64,000 nucleotides of DNA from Sphingosinicella xenopeptidilytica. Its GTDB lineage: Bacteria; Pseudomonadota; Alphaproteobacteria; Sphingomonadales; Sphingomonadaceae. Location of the stretch: contig NZ_JBHTIK010000002.1 in assembly GCF_042676985.1 (NCBI RefSeq), positions 558,001 to 622,000 of the forward strand, read 5' to 3'. The notes beneath the pieces were generated by a model that saw nothing but the letters and a program-made list of their open reading frames with translations, was not told where the DNA came from and ran no database searches. Position numbers and translations under genes: made by a program. Numbering within the stretch: the first letter of the stretch is position 1; the number at the start of each line of letters is the position of its first letter. This document shows, one piece after another, positions 26,436 to 35,481 of the stretch.

Positions 26436-28499
26436 ATGCGACCCGATATCCTCAACCCCCTGTTCGCGGAAATCGCGGCGCTGAAAGGTGTAGGCCCGGC
26501 TCTGCAGCGTCAGCTCGAGCGGCTGGAAATCGCGCGCGTCATCGACCTGCTGTTCCATCTGCCGACGGGCGAGATCGAGCGCCTGCGCGTCGATGCCGTC
26601 CACGGCGGCCTCGAAGGCAAGGTCGTCACGCTTGCCGTCGATGTCGTGGCTCACGAGACGCGCGGGCCGAAGTCGCCGCTGCGCGTGCGCGTCCGCGATG
26701 GTGACGGAAACCTGCTCGATATCGTGTTCTTCACCGATCGCGGCGGCTACGCGCGCCAGCTCCTGCCCATCGGCGAGCGCCGCGTCGTCAGCGGCCGTCT
26801 CGACCGCTTCGGGCAGAACCTCCAGATCGTCCACCCCGATCATGTCGTCGTGCCGGAAAAGGCGGGGGACATACCCGAACGCGAAGCCGTCTACGGCCTC
26901 ACCGAAGGCCTCACCAACCGCCGCCTCCGTACCCTCGTCGAGCACGCGCTGGAGCGTGTTCCGGCGCTTCCCGAATGGGCAGGGGCCTCGCTCGTCCGCC
27001 AGCGCGCCTGGCCGCACTGGCACGAAGCCCTTGCCGCGGCCCATGCGAACGACCGTGCCGTGCGCGACCGGCTCGCTTACGACGAACTCTTCGCGAACCA
27101 GCTCGCGCTCCTCCTGATGCGGCAGGCCTCACGCCGCAAGGGCGCGCTGCCGCTCCGGGGCGATGGTCGCCTTATCGACGCCATGCTCCGCGCGCTGCCC
27201 TATCGCCCCACCGGTGCCCAGCAGCGTGCGATTGCCGAGATCACCGGCGATCTCGCACAGTCCGCGCCGATGCTGCGGCTGCTTCAGGGCGATGTCGGCT
27301 CGGGCAAGACGCTGGTCGCGCTCGCCGCCATGCTCGGCGCGGTGGAGGCCGACGCGCAGGCGGCGATGCTCGCGCCCACCGAAATCCTCGCCCGCCAGCA
27401 TATGGCGAACATCGCGGCGCTGCTGGACGGGATCGGCGTCCGCGCCGAAATCCTCACCGGCCGCGAGAAGGGCGCGCAGCGCAAGGCGATCCTCGCCGAT
27501 CTCGCGGCCGGCGACATCCACATCCTCGTCGGCACGCACGCGATCTTCCAGGAGGCTGTCGACTACAAGAACCTCGGCCTCGTCGTGGTTGACGAGCAGC
27601 ACCGCTTCGGCGTCGCGCAGCGCCTGATGCTGGCGGACAAGGCCGAAAAGACCGCGCACATGCTGGTGATGACCGCCACGCCGATCCCGCGCACGCTCAC
27701 GCTCACCCAGTACGGCGAGATGGATATCTCGAAGCTCGACGAGATGCCGCCGGGCCGCACTCCCGTCGAAACGCGCGTCATCAGCCAGGACCGGCTGGAA
27801 GAGGTGGTCGAAGGCGTCGGCCGCCTGCTCGCAGACGGCGGCCGCGCCTACTGGGTCTGTCCGCTCGTCGAGGAAAGCGAAGGCGCGGGTGATCTCGCCG
27901 CCGCCGACGCGCGCCATGCCATGCTGAAGGAACGCTTCGGACCCATCGTGGGCCTCGTCCACGGCCGCATGAAGGGTCCTGAGAAGGACGCCGTGATGGC
28001 GGATTTCCAGTCTGGCCGCATCCAGCTTCTCGTTGCCACCACCGTCGTCGAGGTCGGCGTCGACGTGCCCGAGGCGAGCCTGATGGTCATCGAGCAGGCC
28101 GAGCGTTTCGGCCTCGCCCAGCTTCACCAGCTTCGCGGCCGCGTCGGGCGCGGCGCGGCGCGCTCGGTGTGCCTGCTTGTCCGCGCCCCCAACATTTCGG
28201 AAACCGCGCGCAGCCGACTCGCGCTCATCCGCCGCTCGACCGACGGCTTCGAAATCGCCGAGGAAGACCTCAAGCTGCGCGGCGGCGGCGAACTGCTCGG
28301 CGTGCGCCAGTCCGGCGACCCTGAATTCCGCATCGCGACGCCCGAGCAAGTCGGCGCGCTCGTCGAGGCCGCGCGCGACGATGCCCGCCTCCTCGTCGAG
28401 CACGAAGGCGGCCTTTCCGGCCCGCGTGGTGAGGCTGCGCGCATTCTTCTCTACCTCTTCGGACGTGATGCTGCTGTCGGCCTCTTGCGTTCCGGTTAG
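26436..28499 (+). CDS. recG: ATP-dependent DNA helicase RecG
   Basis: This 687-residue protein has an N-terminal wedge (OB-fold) domain and helicase motifs GDVGSGKT (Walker A), DEQHRF (the DExH box of RecG), MTATPIPRTL and GRVGRGAARSVC. It remodels stalled replication forks and Holliday junctions. An earlier in-frame ATG at 26391 gives a non-conserved extension, so 26436 is chosen. It is divergent from sdhE/mfd. Confidence 0.96.
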   Translation: MRPDILNPLFAEIAALKGVGPALQRQLERLEIARVIDLLFHLPTGEIERLRVDAVHGGLEGKVVTLAVDVVAHETRGPKSPLRVRVRDGDGNLLDIVFFTDRGGYARQLLPIGERRVVSGRLDRFGQNLQIVHPDHVVVPEKAGDIPEREAVYGLTEGLTNRRLRTLVEHALERVPALPEWAGASLVRQRAWPHWHEALAAAHANDRAVRDRLAYDELFANQLALLLMRQASRRKGALPLRGDGRLIDAMLRALPYRPTGAQQRAIAEITGDLAQSAPMLRLLQGDVGSGKTLVALAAMLGAVEADAQAAMLAPTEILARQHMANIAALLDGIGVRAEILTGREKGAQRKAILADLAAGDIHILVGTHAIFQEAVDYKNLGLVVVDEQHRFGVAQRLMLADKAEKTAHMLVMTATPIPRTLTLTQYGEMDISKLDEMPPGRTPVETRVISQDRLEEVVEGVGRLLADGGRAYWVCPLVEESEGAGDLAAADARHAMLKERFGPIVGLVHGRMKGPEKDAVMADFQSGRIQLLVATTVVEVGVDVPEASLMVIEQAERFGLAQLHQLRGRVGRGAARSVCLLVRAPNISETARSRLALIRRSTDGFEIAEEDLKLRGGGELLGVRQSGDPEFRIATPEQVGALVEAARDDARLLVEHEGGLSGPRGEAARILLYLFGRDAAVGLLRSG

Positions 28500-28523
28500 C
28501 CGTTTGCGACAGCGCCGAAAGAG

Positions 28524-29045
28524 ATGAAGACACCGCTTGCAATCGCGCTGCTGCTCGCGCTCGCCGCACCGTCCTTCGCCGACACGGGCGTTGGGAATGG
28601 CGATTGGGCGTCGGCGCGGCTTGAAGGCGCGATGTCGGCCTATCATACGGGCGATTACCGCACGGCGCGGCGCGGTTTCCAGCGCCTTGCCGAGCACGGC
28701 TCCGCGATCGCCGAAACGATGCTCGGTGTCATGTACGCCAAGGGGCACGGCGTTCGGGCGAGCCCGGCCGTTGCGGCGGGATGGTTCCGCCGCGCCGCCA
28801 GCCGCGGTTACGGCCCGGCGCAGATCGCGCTCTCGGATGCCTTCGCGCGTGGGCACGGCGTCAGCCGTGACATCGATGACGCCTATTTCTGGGCGCTTGC
28901 GGCGACGACCGGTGGAGACCGCAGTGCCGAAGCGCCCGGCCGTATACGGGTCAAGGCGCTGGGCGAATCTCTCAGCCCCGAAACCCGCGCTGAGATCGAC
29001 GAGGAGGTCCACAACTGGCGCCCGAGGGCACAGCGGCAGCGGTAG
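28524..29045 (+). CDS. Exported Sel1-repeat protein
   Basis: This 173-residue protein has a clear signal peptide (MKTPLAIALLLALAAPSFA) followed by two or three Sel1/TPR-like repeats. Examples are AETMLGVMYAKGHGVRASP and APAQ-like AQIALSDAFARGHGVSRD, with the A-x2-W alternation AAGWFRRAA. Such periplasmic repeat proteins usually mediate protein contacts. It follows recG by 24 bp and precedes the GFA gene. Its specific role is unknown. Confidence 0.75.
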   Translation: MKTPLAIALLLALAAPSFADTGVGNGDWASARLEGAMSAYHTGDYRTARRGFQRLAEHGSAIAETMLGVMYAKGHGVRASPAVAAGWFRRAASRGYGPAQIALSDAFARGHGVSRDIDDAYFWALAATTGGDRSAEAPGRIRVKALGESLSPETRAEIDEEVHNWRPRAQRQR

Positions 29046-29058
29046 GGAGGCTTCGAAG

Positions 29059-29457
29059 ATGCACACGGGGTCTTGCCTGTGCGGCGCGGTGAGCTTCACG
29101 GTGGAGGGCGATCTGCCCGGGCCGGATGGCTGCCATTGCACGCAATGCCGGAAACAGTCTGGCCATTATTTCGTCTCGACCGATGTGCCGCGGTCCGCAC
29201 TCGCCGTCCGCGGCGCAGAAAACGTCCGCTGGTTCCAGTCCTCCGAAAAGGTGCGGCGGGGTTTCTGCGCGGTCTGCGGGTCGTCGCTGTTCTGGGATCC
29301 GATCGGCCGCGACTGGACCGGCATCGCGATGGGCGCCTTCGATACGCCGACGAAAACGTGCCTCGCTGTGCACGTCCATACCGCTGAAAAGGGCGACTAC
29401 TACGACATCGCCGACGAGGTGCCGCAGTTCAGCACCGTACCGCCCCGGCCGCACTGA
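29059..29457 (+). CDS. GFA-family (glutathione-dependent formaldehyde-activating fold) zinc protein
   Basis: This 132-residue protein begins MHTGSCLCGAVSF and has zinc-binding cysteines in SCLCGA, CHCTQC and CAVCGSS, the signature of the GFA/Mss4-like fold. The open frame runs on from the upstream gene region, but the ATG at 29059 is preceded by GGGAGG and gives the standard family N-terminus. The enzymatic role of most family members is unclear. It is convergent with the transporter gene of cluster II, whose stop is 12 bp away. Confidence 0.85.
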   Translation: MHTGSCLCGAVSFTVEGDLPGPDGCHCTQCRKQSGHYFVSTDVPRSALAVRGAENVRWFQSSEKVRRGFCAVCGSSLFWDPIGRDWTGIAMGAFDTPTKTCLAVHVHTAEKGDYYDIADEVPQFSTVPPRPH

Positions 29458-29469
29458 GTGTTGCCGCCT

Positions 29470-30852
29470 TCACGCCGTGAGGTTTCGATCCTCCCGGCGG
29501 CGCCCTTCGATGCGTTTGCGGATGAAGGCATGGCGAGATGCGGTGATCGGGTACGACAGCATCAGAATCCCCGATACGACGAAGGCAATCATGGGGAGAC
29601 CGATTGCGGCTGCCAGCATACCGTGGGTTGCAAGTGCCGAGTTGGCGTTGCTCGCCGGATCATAGCTAACCAGCGACAGCGTGTAGAAACCGAGCGCGCC
29701 GCCCACGGCGCCGCCCGCGGGCGCGAGGAACGTGCGCATCGAGAAATAGGTGCCGGCACGCGCTTGCCCTGAACGCAGCGTGTCATAGTCGGCGATATCG
29801 CTGGTGAGCGCCTGCGGGAACATCATGTTGGGCGTGCCAAGCGCGCTGACGAAGGCGCCGTACGCCAGCATCAGTCCGAAATCAGCCTGGCCGTTGGGTG
29901 GGAACAGCAGATAGCCGGGCAGCAGCACGCCGTTCAGGATCTGGCACCACGCATACACCTTGTGTTTGCTGAACCGCGCGGCGAGGCGCGTGCACAGGGG
30001 GATCGCTGCCACCTGCGCGGCGGTTGCCACCAGCAGGAACATCACCACGCGGTCACCAAAGCCGAAATAATTGTCGAGGAGGATCGCCATCAGCGCATAG
30101 CTCGCTGCCCAGCCCACCTGGCTGATGAAATCGGCACTGATGAAACGGCGGAACGGCCCGTTGCGGGTGAAGATCGTCCGCATTTCCGCAAGATGATAGG
30201 CCTCGCCCCGCGTAACGGTGCCGACCGGCACCACGAACACCGCAATGCCGATGCAGACCGGCATCAGCGCGATGCCGATCCAGCCGAGGATGGCCATCGC
30301 GTCGCGGTCGAGCTCGGCGGAATCAAGTACGCCGATGGCGGGCATGGAGAGGATTTCCGGCACGGCGAGGAAGCCGACACCGCCGATCAGCAGCGCCAGC
30401 GTCGTTGCCCCGGCGAGCCGGGACCGCTGCGCATAATCGGTGCTGATTTCTCCCGACCATGTCCGGTAGGGCGTGTCGATCACCGAATGCGCGATGTAGA
30501 AGGAGACGATCGCCAGCGCGAAATAGGCATTCCCCGCATTCGCCGGCGGCATGTAGGCGATCCAGAAGGCGAACAGCGAGAACAGCGCGCCCGCGACCAG
30601 CCAGGGCTTGCGCGGCCCCCAGCGCGAATGCGTCTTGTCGCTGAGGAAGCCGATCGGCGGGTCGATGACGCCGTTGAAGATGCGCGCGAACAGGATCACC
30701 GTCGCGATGCCCGCCGTCGTCGCCTCGGTGTGCTTGGCGTAGAAGGCCATCAGCAGCGCCGGGAACGGCGAGATCAGCAGCGCCAGCGAAAAGCCGGGCG
30801 CCGCATAGGCCGCGAGCTGGCCGAAGGGAACGCGCTGCGCCGCTTTGCTCAT
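29470..30852 (-). CDS. MFS transporter, GPH (glycoside-pentoside-hexuronide)-like, last gene of the cluster II operon
   Basis: This 460-residue membrane protein has about 12 hydrophobic segments. The loop after helix 2 (GFLSDKTHSRWGPRKPW) is the typical GPH/MelB motif, and APGFSLALL begins helix 1. It is a probable inner-membrane symporter for the cluster II substrate or its fragments. It occupies the place of the transporter in microcystin-degradation (mlr) clusters, though MlrD is usually described as a different MFS branch, so the parallel is functional only. Its start overlaps the peptidase gene by 4 bp. It ends the 11-gene operon. Confidence 0.8.
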   Translation of the reverse strand: MSKAAQRVPFGQLAAYAAPGFSLALLISPFPALLMAFYAKHTEATTAGIATVILFARIFNGVIDPPIGFLSDKTHSRWGPRKPWLVAGALFSLFAFWIAYMPPANAGNAYFALAIVSFYIAHSVIDTPYRTWSGEISTDYAQRSRLAGATTLALLIGGVGFLAVPEILSMPAIGVLDSAELDRDAMAILGWIGIALMPVCIGIAVFVVPVGTVTRGEAYHLAEMRTIFTRNGPFRRFISADFISQVGWAASYALMAILLDNYFGFGDRVVMFLLVATAAQVAAIPLCTRLAARFSKHKVYAWCQILNGVLLPGYLLFPPNGQADFGLMLAYGAFVSALGTPNMMFPQALTSDIADYDTLRSGQARAGTYFSMRTFLAPAGGAVGGALGFYTLSLVSYDPASNANSALATHGMLAAAIGLPMIAFVVSGILMLSYPITASRHAFIRKRIEGRRREDRNLTA

Positions 30853-31805
30853 CGGCCCAGTTCCCGTTCAATGTGCCCCACGAAGTCCTGCGCGGCGCGC
30901 GCGACGGCGTGGCCGAACGCCGGTTCGGTGGGATAGTGGCCCGCGCCGGGCACGATCTCCAGCCGGGCGTGCGGCAGGCGCCGCGCCAGCGCCCAGGCGT
31001 TCGACGGCGGCGTGCAGCAATCGTAGCGGCCGGTGATGATGGAGACCGGGATCGCGGCAAGGCGGTCCGCATGCCGCAGCAGCGTGTCGTCGTCGACGAA
31101 GAAGTCGTGCGCCGCATAATGCGCGAAGATGCGGCCGTAATCGGCCCCGCGCCCGGGATCGGGCGGCGCGATCGGCGCATCGAAGTGCATGAAGCCTTCT
31201 TCATAGAGGAAAAGGCTGGTCGCGAGGCGCGCCGCCACATCGGCGTCGTCGCCCAGAATCCGGCGGCAATATGCGTCCCGAAGGTCGCCGCGTTCCGCCT
31301 CCGGCACCATCGCGGCGAAGCTTTCCCAAAGCTCGGGGAACAGCGTCTGCACGCCGTGGAACCACCAGTCAGTATCGGCCTTCCGGCACAGCCACAGGCT
31401 GACGAGGAACAGGCCGAGGCAGCGTTCGGGATGCGCCTCCGCATAGGCGAGCGCCACGGTGCTGCCCCACGATCCGCCGCTGACGATCCAGCGTTCGATG
31501 CCGAGATGGCGCCGCAGCCGTTCCATGTCGGCGACGGTGTGCTGCAGGCTGTTCGCCTCCAGCCGGCCGCGCGGCGCCGAGCGTCCGCAGCCGCGCTGAT
31601 CGAACATGATGTGGCGCACGCGGTGCCCGTCCGTGAAGCGCGCCGCGCCCACCATCATCGCCCCGCCAGGCCCGCCGTGACAGGTGATCATGGGGATGCC
31701 GGCACCGCTATCGGTCCAGTAGATGTGATGGCCGTCGCCGACATCGAGCATCCCGTCGGCGCTGACCGCCAGGGGCGCGCAGTAGGGATCGTCGGCGCGG
31801 CGCAT
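30849..31805 (-). CDS. Alpha/beta hydrolase, proline iminopeptidase-like (S33)
   Basis: This 318-residue protein has an oxyanion-loop HGGPGGAM, a nucleophile elbow GGSWGST (catalytic Ser) and a C-terminal GAGHYP with the catalytic His. FDQRGCGRS is typical of prolyl iminopeptidases and related amino-acyl hydrolases. The open frame extends upstream, but the ATG at 31805 overlaps the previous stop (TGATG) and gives the family start. It has no signal peptide and is therefore cytoplasmic. In this operon it probably removes N-terminal residues from short peptides produced by the membrane protease and serine hydrolase. Confidence 0.85.
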   Translation of the reverse strand: MRRADDPYCAPLAVSADGMLDVGDGHHIYWTDSGAGIPMITCHGGPGGAMMVGAARFTDGHRVRHIMFDQRGCGRSAPRGRLEANSLQHTVADMERLRRHLGIERWIVSGGSWGSTVALAYAEAHPERCLGLFLVSLWLCRKADTDWWFHGVQTLFPELWESFAAMVPEAERGDLRDAYCRRILGDDADVAARLATSLFLYEEGFMHFDAPIAPPDPGRGADYGRIFAHYAAHDFFVDDDTLLRHADRLAAIPVSIITGRYDCCTPPSNAWALARRLPHARLEIVPGAGHYPTEPAFGHAVARAAQDFVGHIERELGR

Positions 31806-32224
31806 CAGGCCGCGCCGCCCTTTGCCTTTTCGAGCTGCGCGAGGATCAGCGCATCCTCCGCCTCGCCGAGCGCGGCGTGCGCTTTGGTGGGACGGATGAA
31901 CACGGTCAACTCGTCGACCTTGCCGCTGGCATCGAGGTGGAAAATGTCGAGCCCGTGCACCTCGATCGCGCCGATATTGCCCTTGAACTCCATGATCGCC
32001 TCGTCGGCGGCGGGCCATGTGCGGACATAGTGGAAGTTCTCGATCACCTTGGGGATCGTCTGCAGCACGATGACGACGTGGTTCCTGTCGCGGATCGGTT
32101 TCAGGAAGCGCGGTGTGTTCAATTCCACCTGATCGGCCAGCATCGCCTCGATCGATGCATGATCGCCGCTCGCGATGGCGCCGAGAATGTGCGTGATGAG
32201 CGCGTTTGCCCTGTCGTGTGTCAT
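31805..32224 (-). CDS. SnoaL/NTF2-like protein
   Basis: This 139-residue alpha+beta-cone protein starts MTHDRANALITHILGAI and resembles SnoaL and limonene-epoxide-hydrolase-like folds (VELNTPRFLKPI, IEVHGLDIFHLDASGKVDELTVFIRPT). Family members act as hydrolases, cyclases or isomerases on small ring molecules, and many have no known activity. It overlaps the genes on both sides (4 bp with the serine hydrolase, 1 bp with the peptidase), so it belongs to the operon. Function not assigned. Confidence 0.75.
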   Translation of the reverse strand: MTHDRANALITHILGAIASGDHASIEAMLADQVELNTPRFLKPIRDRNHVVIVLQTIPKVIENFHYVRTWPAADEAIMEFKGNIGAIEVHGLDIFHLDASGKVDELTVFIRPTKAHAALGEAEDALILAQLEKAKGGAA

Positions 32225-33366
32225 GCCTGTCCTCCCGCTGAAGATGCCGCCGCGGCGTGATGCGCGATCGGCCAGTGCCATGTGCCGGGGCCGGCCATCT
32301 GGTTGATCGTGCCGGCGATGAAGAAACCGTGCCGGGGCGCATGGAACATCTTGGCGCCGCTCGCGCCCGAATGGCCGATCAGCTCGAGGCCGGCGTCCTC
32401 GGTCCGAAAGATGCCCAGCCCGACACCGGTGCGCGGCGCGGCGAGCCCCGGCGGGGTCTTCCAGTCGAGCATCGCTGCCAGTGTTTGGTGGTCCCGGAAC
32501 AGCGCGCCGCCGAGCAGCCCACGCAGGAAGCGGTTGAGCGAGGCCGCGCTCGACACCACGCCGCCGCCGCCCCAGTCGAACGACAGGCTGGCGCCGCTGC
32601 CGAGCACCGGCATCGGCCCCATCCAGACCTCCGCTTCCGGCTCGCGGTGCGGGCCGAGGCCGGGCGGGTCGTTGCGGTACGCCAGATACGTGTCGGCGAG
32701 GCCGAGCGGCGCGAAAAGGCGCTTTCGGTAGGCATCGCCCAGCGTCGATCCGGTCAGCTTTTCGATCAGCAGGGCGAGCAGCATGAAGCCGGTGTCGGAA
32801 TAGTGGAAGCCCTCGCCCGGCGCGGCGAGCGGCGCGTCCGCCGTGCCGTTCGCGAGGAACAGGTTGATCACCCCCGCTTCGGGGTCGAGCGGCCGTTCCG
32901 GGTCCCACGGCTTCCATGCGCGGCGCGGATCGCCGCCCGGCGCCAGTATCCGCCCGATCAGCGAGTCCGGCGCCGGTCCGCCGAGCGTCGCCGCGTCATC
33001 CTCCATCGCATCGCGGAGACCGCTGGTGTGCGTCAGCAGATGCCGGAGCGTGATGCGGTGCGCGAGGCTCTCGCCGCCGCTCCTGTGCAGCCGCGCCGTG
33101 ATCTCGGGCGCGAACACGCCGAAGTCGCCGTACGCGGCGTCGATGCCGCGTGGGCCGAGCGCGTTTTCCTCGGCGAGTTGCAGCACGATCGCGGCGGTCA
33201 TCGTCTTGGTAACGCTGGCGATGTGGAAGCCGTGCGTGGCGGTCATGGCGATGCCGGGCCGCGCTTCGCCGGCTGCCGCGACCAGAAGCGGCGCACCCTC
33301 GGCATCCTCGACGCGCACCACCGCGCCGTGGACGCTTTTGTGCGTCAGGAGGTCGATGTCAGCCAC
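32221..33366 (-). CDS. Beta-lactamase-fold serine hydrolase (class C / MlrB-like class)
   Basis: This 381-residue serine hydrolase of the beta-lactamase/DD-peptidase fold has SVTK (Ser51, Lys54) as the SxxK nucleophile motif. It has YSD (189-191) as the second motif and GHSGASG (331-337) as the third. There is no signal peptide, so it should be cytoplasmic, as for MlrB, the second enzyme of microcystin degradation, which belongs to this class. The frame also offers a TTG at 33375, but the GTG at 33366 gives a shorter overlap with the upstream gene; neither has a strong ribosome site. Likely substrates are linear peptides or esters released by the membrane protease. Equivalence to MlrB is inference. 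Confidence 0.8.
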   Translation of the reverse strand: MADIDLLTHKSVHGAVVRVEDAEGAPLLVAAAGEARPGIAMTATHGFHIASVTKTMTAAIVLQLAEENALGPRGIDAAYGDFGVFAPEITARLHRSGGESLAHRITLRHLLTHTSGLRDAMEDDAATLGGPAPDSLIGRILAPGGDPRRAWKPWDPERPLDPEAGVINLFLANGTADAPLAAPGEGFHYSDTGFMLLALLIEKLTGSTLGDAYRKRLFAPLGLADTYLAYRNDPPGLGPHREPEAEVWMGPMPVLGSGASLSFDWGGGGVVSSAASLNRFLRGLLGGALFRDHQTLAAMLDWKTPPGLAAPRTGVGLGIFRTEDAGLELIGHSGASGAKMFHAPRHGFFIAGTINQMAGPGTWHWPIAHHAAAASSAGGQA

Positions 33367-34153
33367 GGCGGGCAAGCTGCTTCATCCAGCCGAGCGTTTC
33401 CAGCGTCGGCTGGCGCGGCATGTATTCGGCACCGAACAGGCCATCGTAGCCGTAGCTTTCGATGCCTGCGAAAATGCTCGTGAAATCGAGTGTCCCGTCA
33501 CCGGGCGGCTGCCGCCCGGGCACATCGGAGAACTGGACGTGCGCGGCGATGTCGCGGTGCCGCGCATAGGCCTCGACCGGATCGTGGCCGTTCATCGCGA
33601 CATGATAGATATCGAACTGCAGCCCGATCGCGCCCGCATAAGCGGAACGGATCAGCGCGGCGCCATAGTCGATGTCGTTGATCAGCGCATCCGGCGCATC
33701 GACGCGGTTCATCGGCTCGATCACCAGTCGCGCTGCGCTTTCCCGGCGCGCCGCATGTTCAACGGCATGGTCGATGTTGCGGCGATACGTGTCGAGACAG
33801 GCGGCGCGATCGCTATCGGTGGGAATGCGCGACGGGCCGAGATGGACGAAGCGCGCGCCCAGCACCTCCGCCGCATTGAGCGCGCTGGCGAATTCGTTGT
33901 GGAACATCGCCTCGCGGCCCGGAACCCCCGAGAGGCCCGCGCCGCCGGCCATGTAGTCGCCCATGTCGACATTGATGAGCGTAACGTCGATCTCCGCCGC
34001 CGCTGCGGCTGTCGCCATTTCGGCGAGGTCGCCCTCGGCAAGGAACTGGATCTCCACGCCTTCGAAGCTCGCCGCTTTCGCCTGCGCGAATCGCTCCGGC
34101 ATGGCGAACTCGCGGAACATCAGCGAGACGCTCGTCGAGAAGCGGCGGTTCAT
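33359..34153 (-). CDS. Hydroxypyruvate isomerase-like TIM-barrel protein
   Basis: This 264-residue xylose-isomerase-like TIM barrel contains VEIQFLAEGD, LVIEPMNRVD (catalytic Glu region), FDIYHVAMNG and FGAEYMPR. These match the Hyi/IolE-type barrel with a metal site built from Glu, Asp, His and Glu. Hyi interconverts hydroxypyruvate and tartronate semialdehyde, and relatives isomerise other ketoses. Why such an enzyme sits in a peptide/amino-acid operon is unclear. It may handle a small hydroxy-keto product. It overlaps the aminotransferase gene by 4 bp. Confidence 0.8.
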   Translation of the reverse strand: MNRRFSTSVSLMFREFAMPERFAQAKAASFEGVEIQFLAEGDLAEMATAAAAAEIDVTLINVDMGDYMAGGAGLSGVPGREAMFHNEFASALNAAEVLGARFVHLGPSRIPTDSDRAACLDTYRRNIDHAVEHAARRESAARLVIEPMNRVDAPDALINDIDYGAALIRSAYAGAIGLQFDIYHVAMNGHDPVEAYARHRDIAAHVQFSDVPGRQPPGDGTLDFTSIFAGIESYGYDGLFGAEYMPRQPTLETLGWMKQLARRG

Positions 34154-35481
34154 GCGGCCTCTCTCTGTGCGAACGCCTGCAAGGCGATTTCGGCGCGCGC
34201 CAGTGTCTCGTCGATGTCGGCGTCGGTCATCGCGGTCGATCCCACCATCAGCCCGCGCGTCGCCATCAGCAGCCCCTCGTTCAGCATGTCGCGGTGAAGG
34301 CGCCGCATCCGGTCGAGATAGGCGTCGCCCGAGCGGTTATGGAATTCGCGATAATTGTCGGCGGGCTCGGAAAAGAACTGCAGGCTGGTCATGGAAGCGA
34401 GCCCGTTGGCGCGCATGTCGAGGCCGAACGCCGCCATGCGTTCCATCAGACCCCGGCGCAGACTCTCTCCCTGCGCTTCGAGTCGCGCGAACACCTCCGG
34501 CGTCAGCCCGCGCATCGCCGCAATACCGGCGACCATACTCATCGGGTTCCCTGTGAACGTGCCGCTGTGGCTCATCTTCAGCGGCCCGGCGAGATTGTCG
34601 AAGATCGCCATCGCTTCCTTTGTGCCGCCCACTGCGCCGATGGGCAGTCCGCCGCCGATGATCTTGCCGAGCGCGGTGAGATCGGGAAGCACGCCGAGGC
34701 GCCCCTGCGCGCCGTGATAGCCGGCCCGCCCGCAGAACACCTCGTCGAAGATGAGCACGATGCCGTTCTCCGTGCAGAACCGGCGCAGCGCCGTGAGATA
34801 CGCCTGGCTCGCCGGTGCGAAGCCGAGCCGCGCCGGGATCGGATCGATGATCACGGCGGCGAGCGCGTCCTTCTCCTCCTCGAGCCGCGCCAGCGTGGCA
34901 TCGACGGCGTTGAACGGGACGATGACGGCCTCGTCCAGCAGCGATTGCGGCGTGCCGTGGCCGAGCGGCGGCGCGGCCGGGCGATCCTCCGGCCCCCAGT
35001 TGGCGGGTGTCGGCAGGAAGCTTGCTTCCACGAGATCGAACTGGCCGTGATAGCCGCCCTCGGTCTTGGCGATTTTGCTGCGGCCGGTGATCGCGCGCGC
35101 GGCCTTCACCGCGACCATCACTGCTTCGGTGCCGCTGTTGGTGAAGCGCACCTGATCGATCCCCGGCCAGCGCTCGACGATGATCTCTGAAAGCGCGATC
35201 TCGGCCTCGGTCGGCAGGATACAGCACAGCATCCGCTCCGCCTGCGCCTTGATCGCCTCGACGATCGGCGGGTAGCCGTAGCCGTGGATGTTCGTGGAGA
35301 AGTTGTTGACCCAGTCGATGTAGACGTTCCCGTCGACATCGGTCACGCGGCAGCCGTTGCCGCGCTCCGCGTAGATCACGTAGGGCGCGAAGGTGATCAT
35401 GTGGCGCGTGTTGGCGCCCGGCTGCACCGCGCGCGCGCGATCGAACAATGCGGCGGAGCGGGATTGGCTGTCGGGGAACAT
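34150..35481 (-). CDS. Class-III PLP aminotransferase, beta-amino-acid type (copy 1)
   Basis: This 443-residue enzyme is of the glutamate-1-semialdehyde-aminomutase-like branch. ANTRHMITFAPYVIYA, RFTNSGTEAVM, EGGYHGQFD, IFDEVFCGR and the PLP lysine in ALGKIIGGG are visible. This branch contains the characterised beta-phenylalanine aminotransferases, which begin with a similar PGANSR-type N-terminus. I therefore predict conversion of a beta-amino acid to a beta-keto acid. The real ATG is at 35481, overlapping the stop of the membrane-protease gene (TGATG). A paralogue lies on the other side of that gene. Substrate specificity is inferred. Confidence 0.85.
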   Translation of the reverse strand: MFPDSQSRSAALFDRARAVQPGANTRHMITFAPYVIYAERGNGCRVTDVDGNVYIDWVNNFSTNIHGYGYPPIVEAIKAQAERMLCCILPTEAEIALSEIIVERWPGIDQVRFTNSGTEAVMVAVKAARAITGRSKIAKTEGGYHGQFDLVEASFLPTPANWGPEDRPAAPPLGHGTPQSLLDEAVIVPFNAVDATLARLEEEKDALAAVIIDPIPARLGFAPASQAYLTALRRFCTENGIVLIFDEVFCGRAGYHGAQGRLGVLPDLTALGKIIGGGLPIGAVGGTKEAMAIFDNLAGPLKMSHSGTFTGNPMSMVAGIAAMRGLTPEVFARLEAQGESLRRGLMERMAAFGLDMRANGLASMTSLQFFSEPADNYREFHNRSGDAYLDRMRRLHRDMLNEGLLMATRGLMVGSTAMTDADIDETLARAEIALQAFAQREAA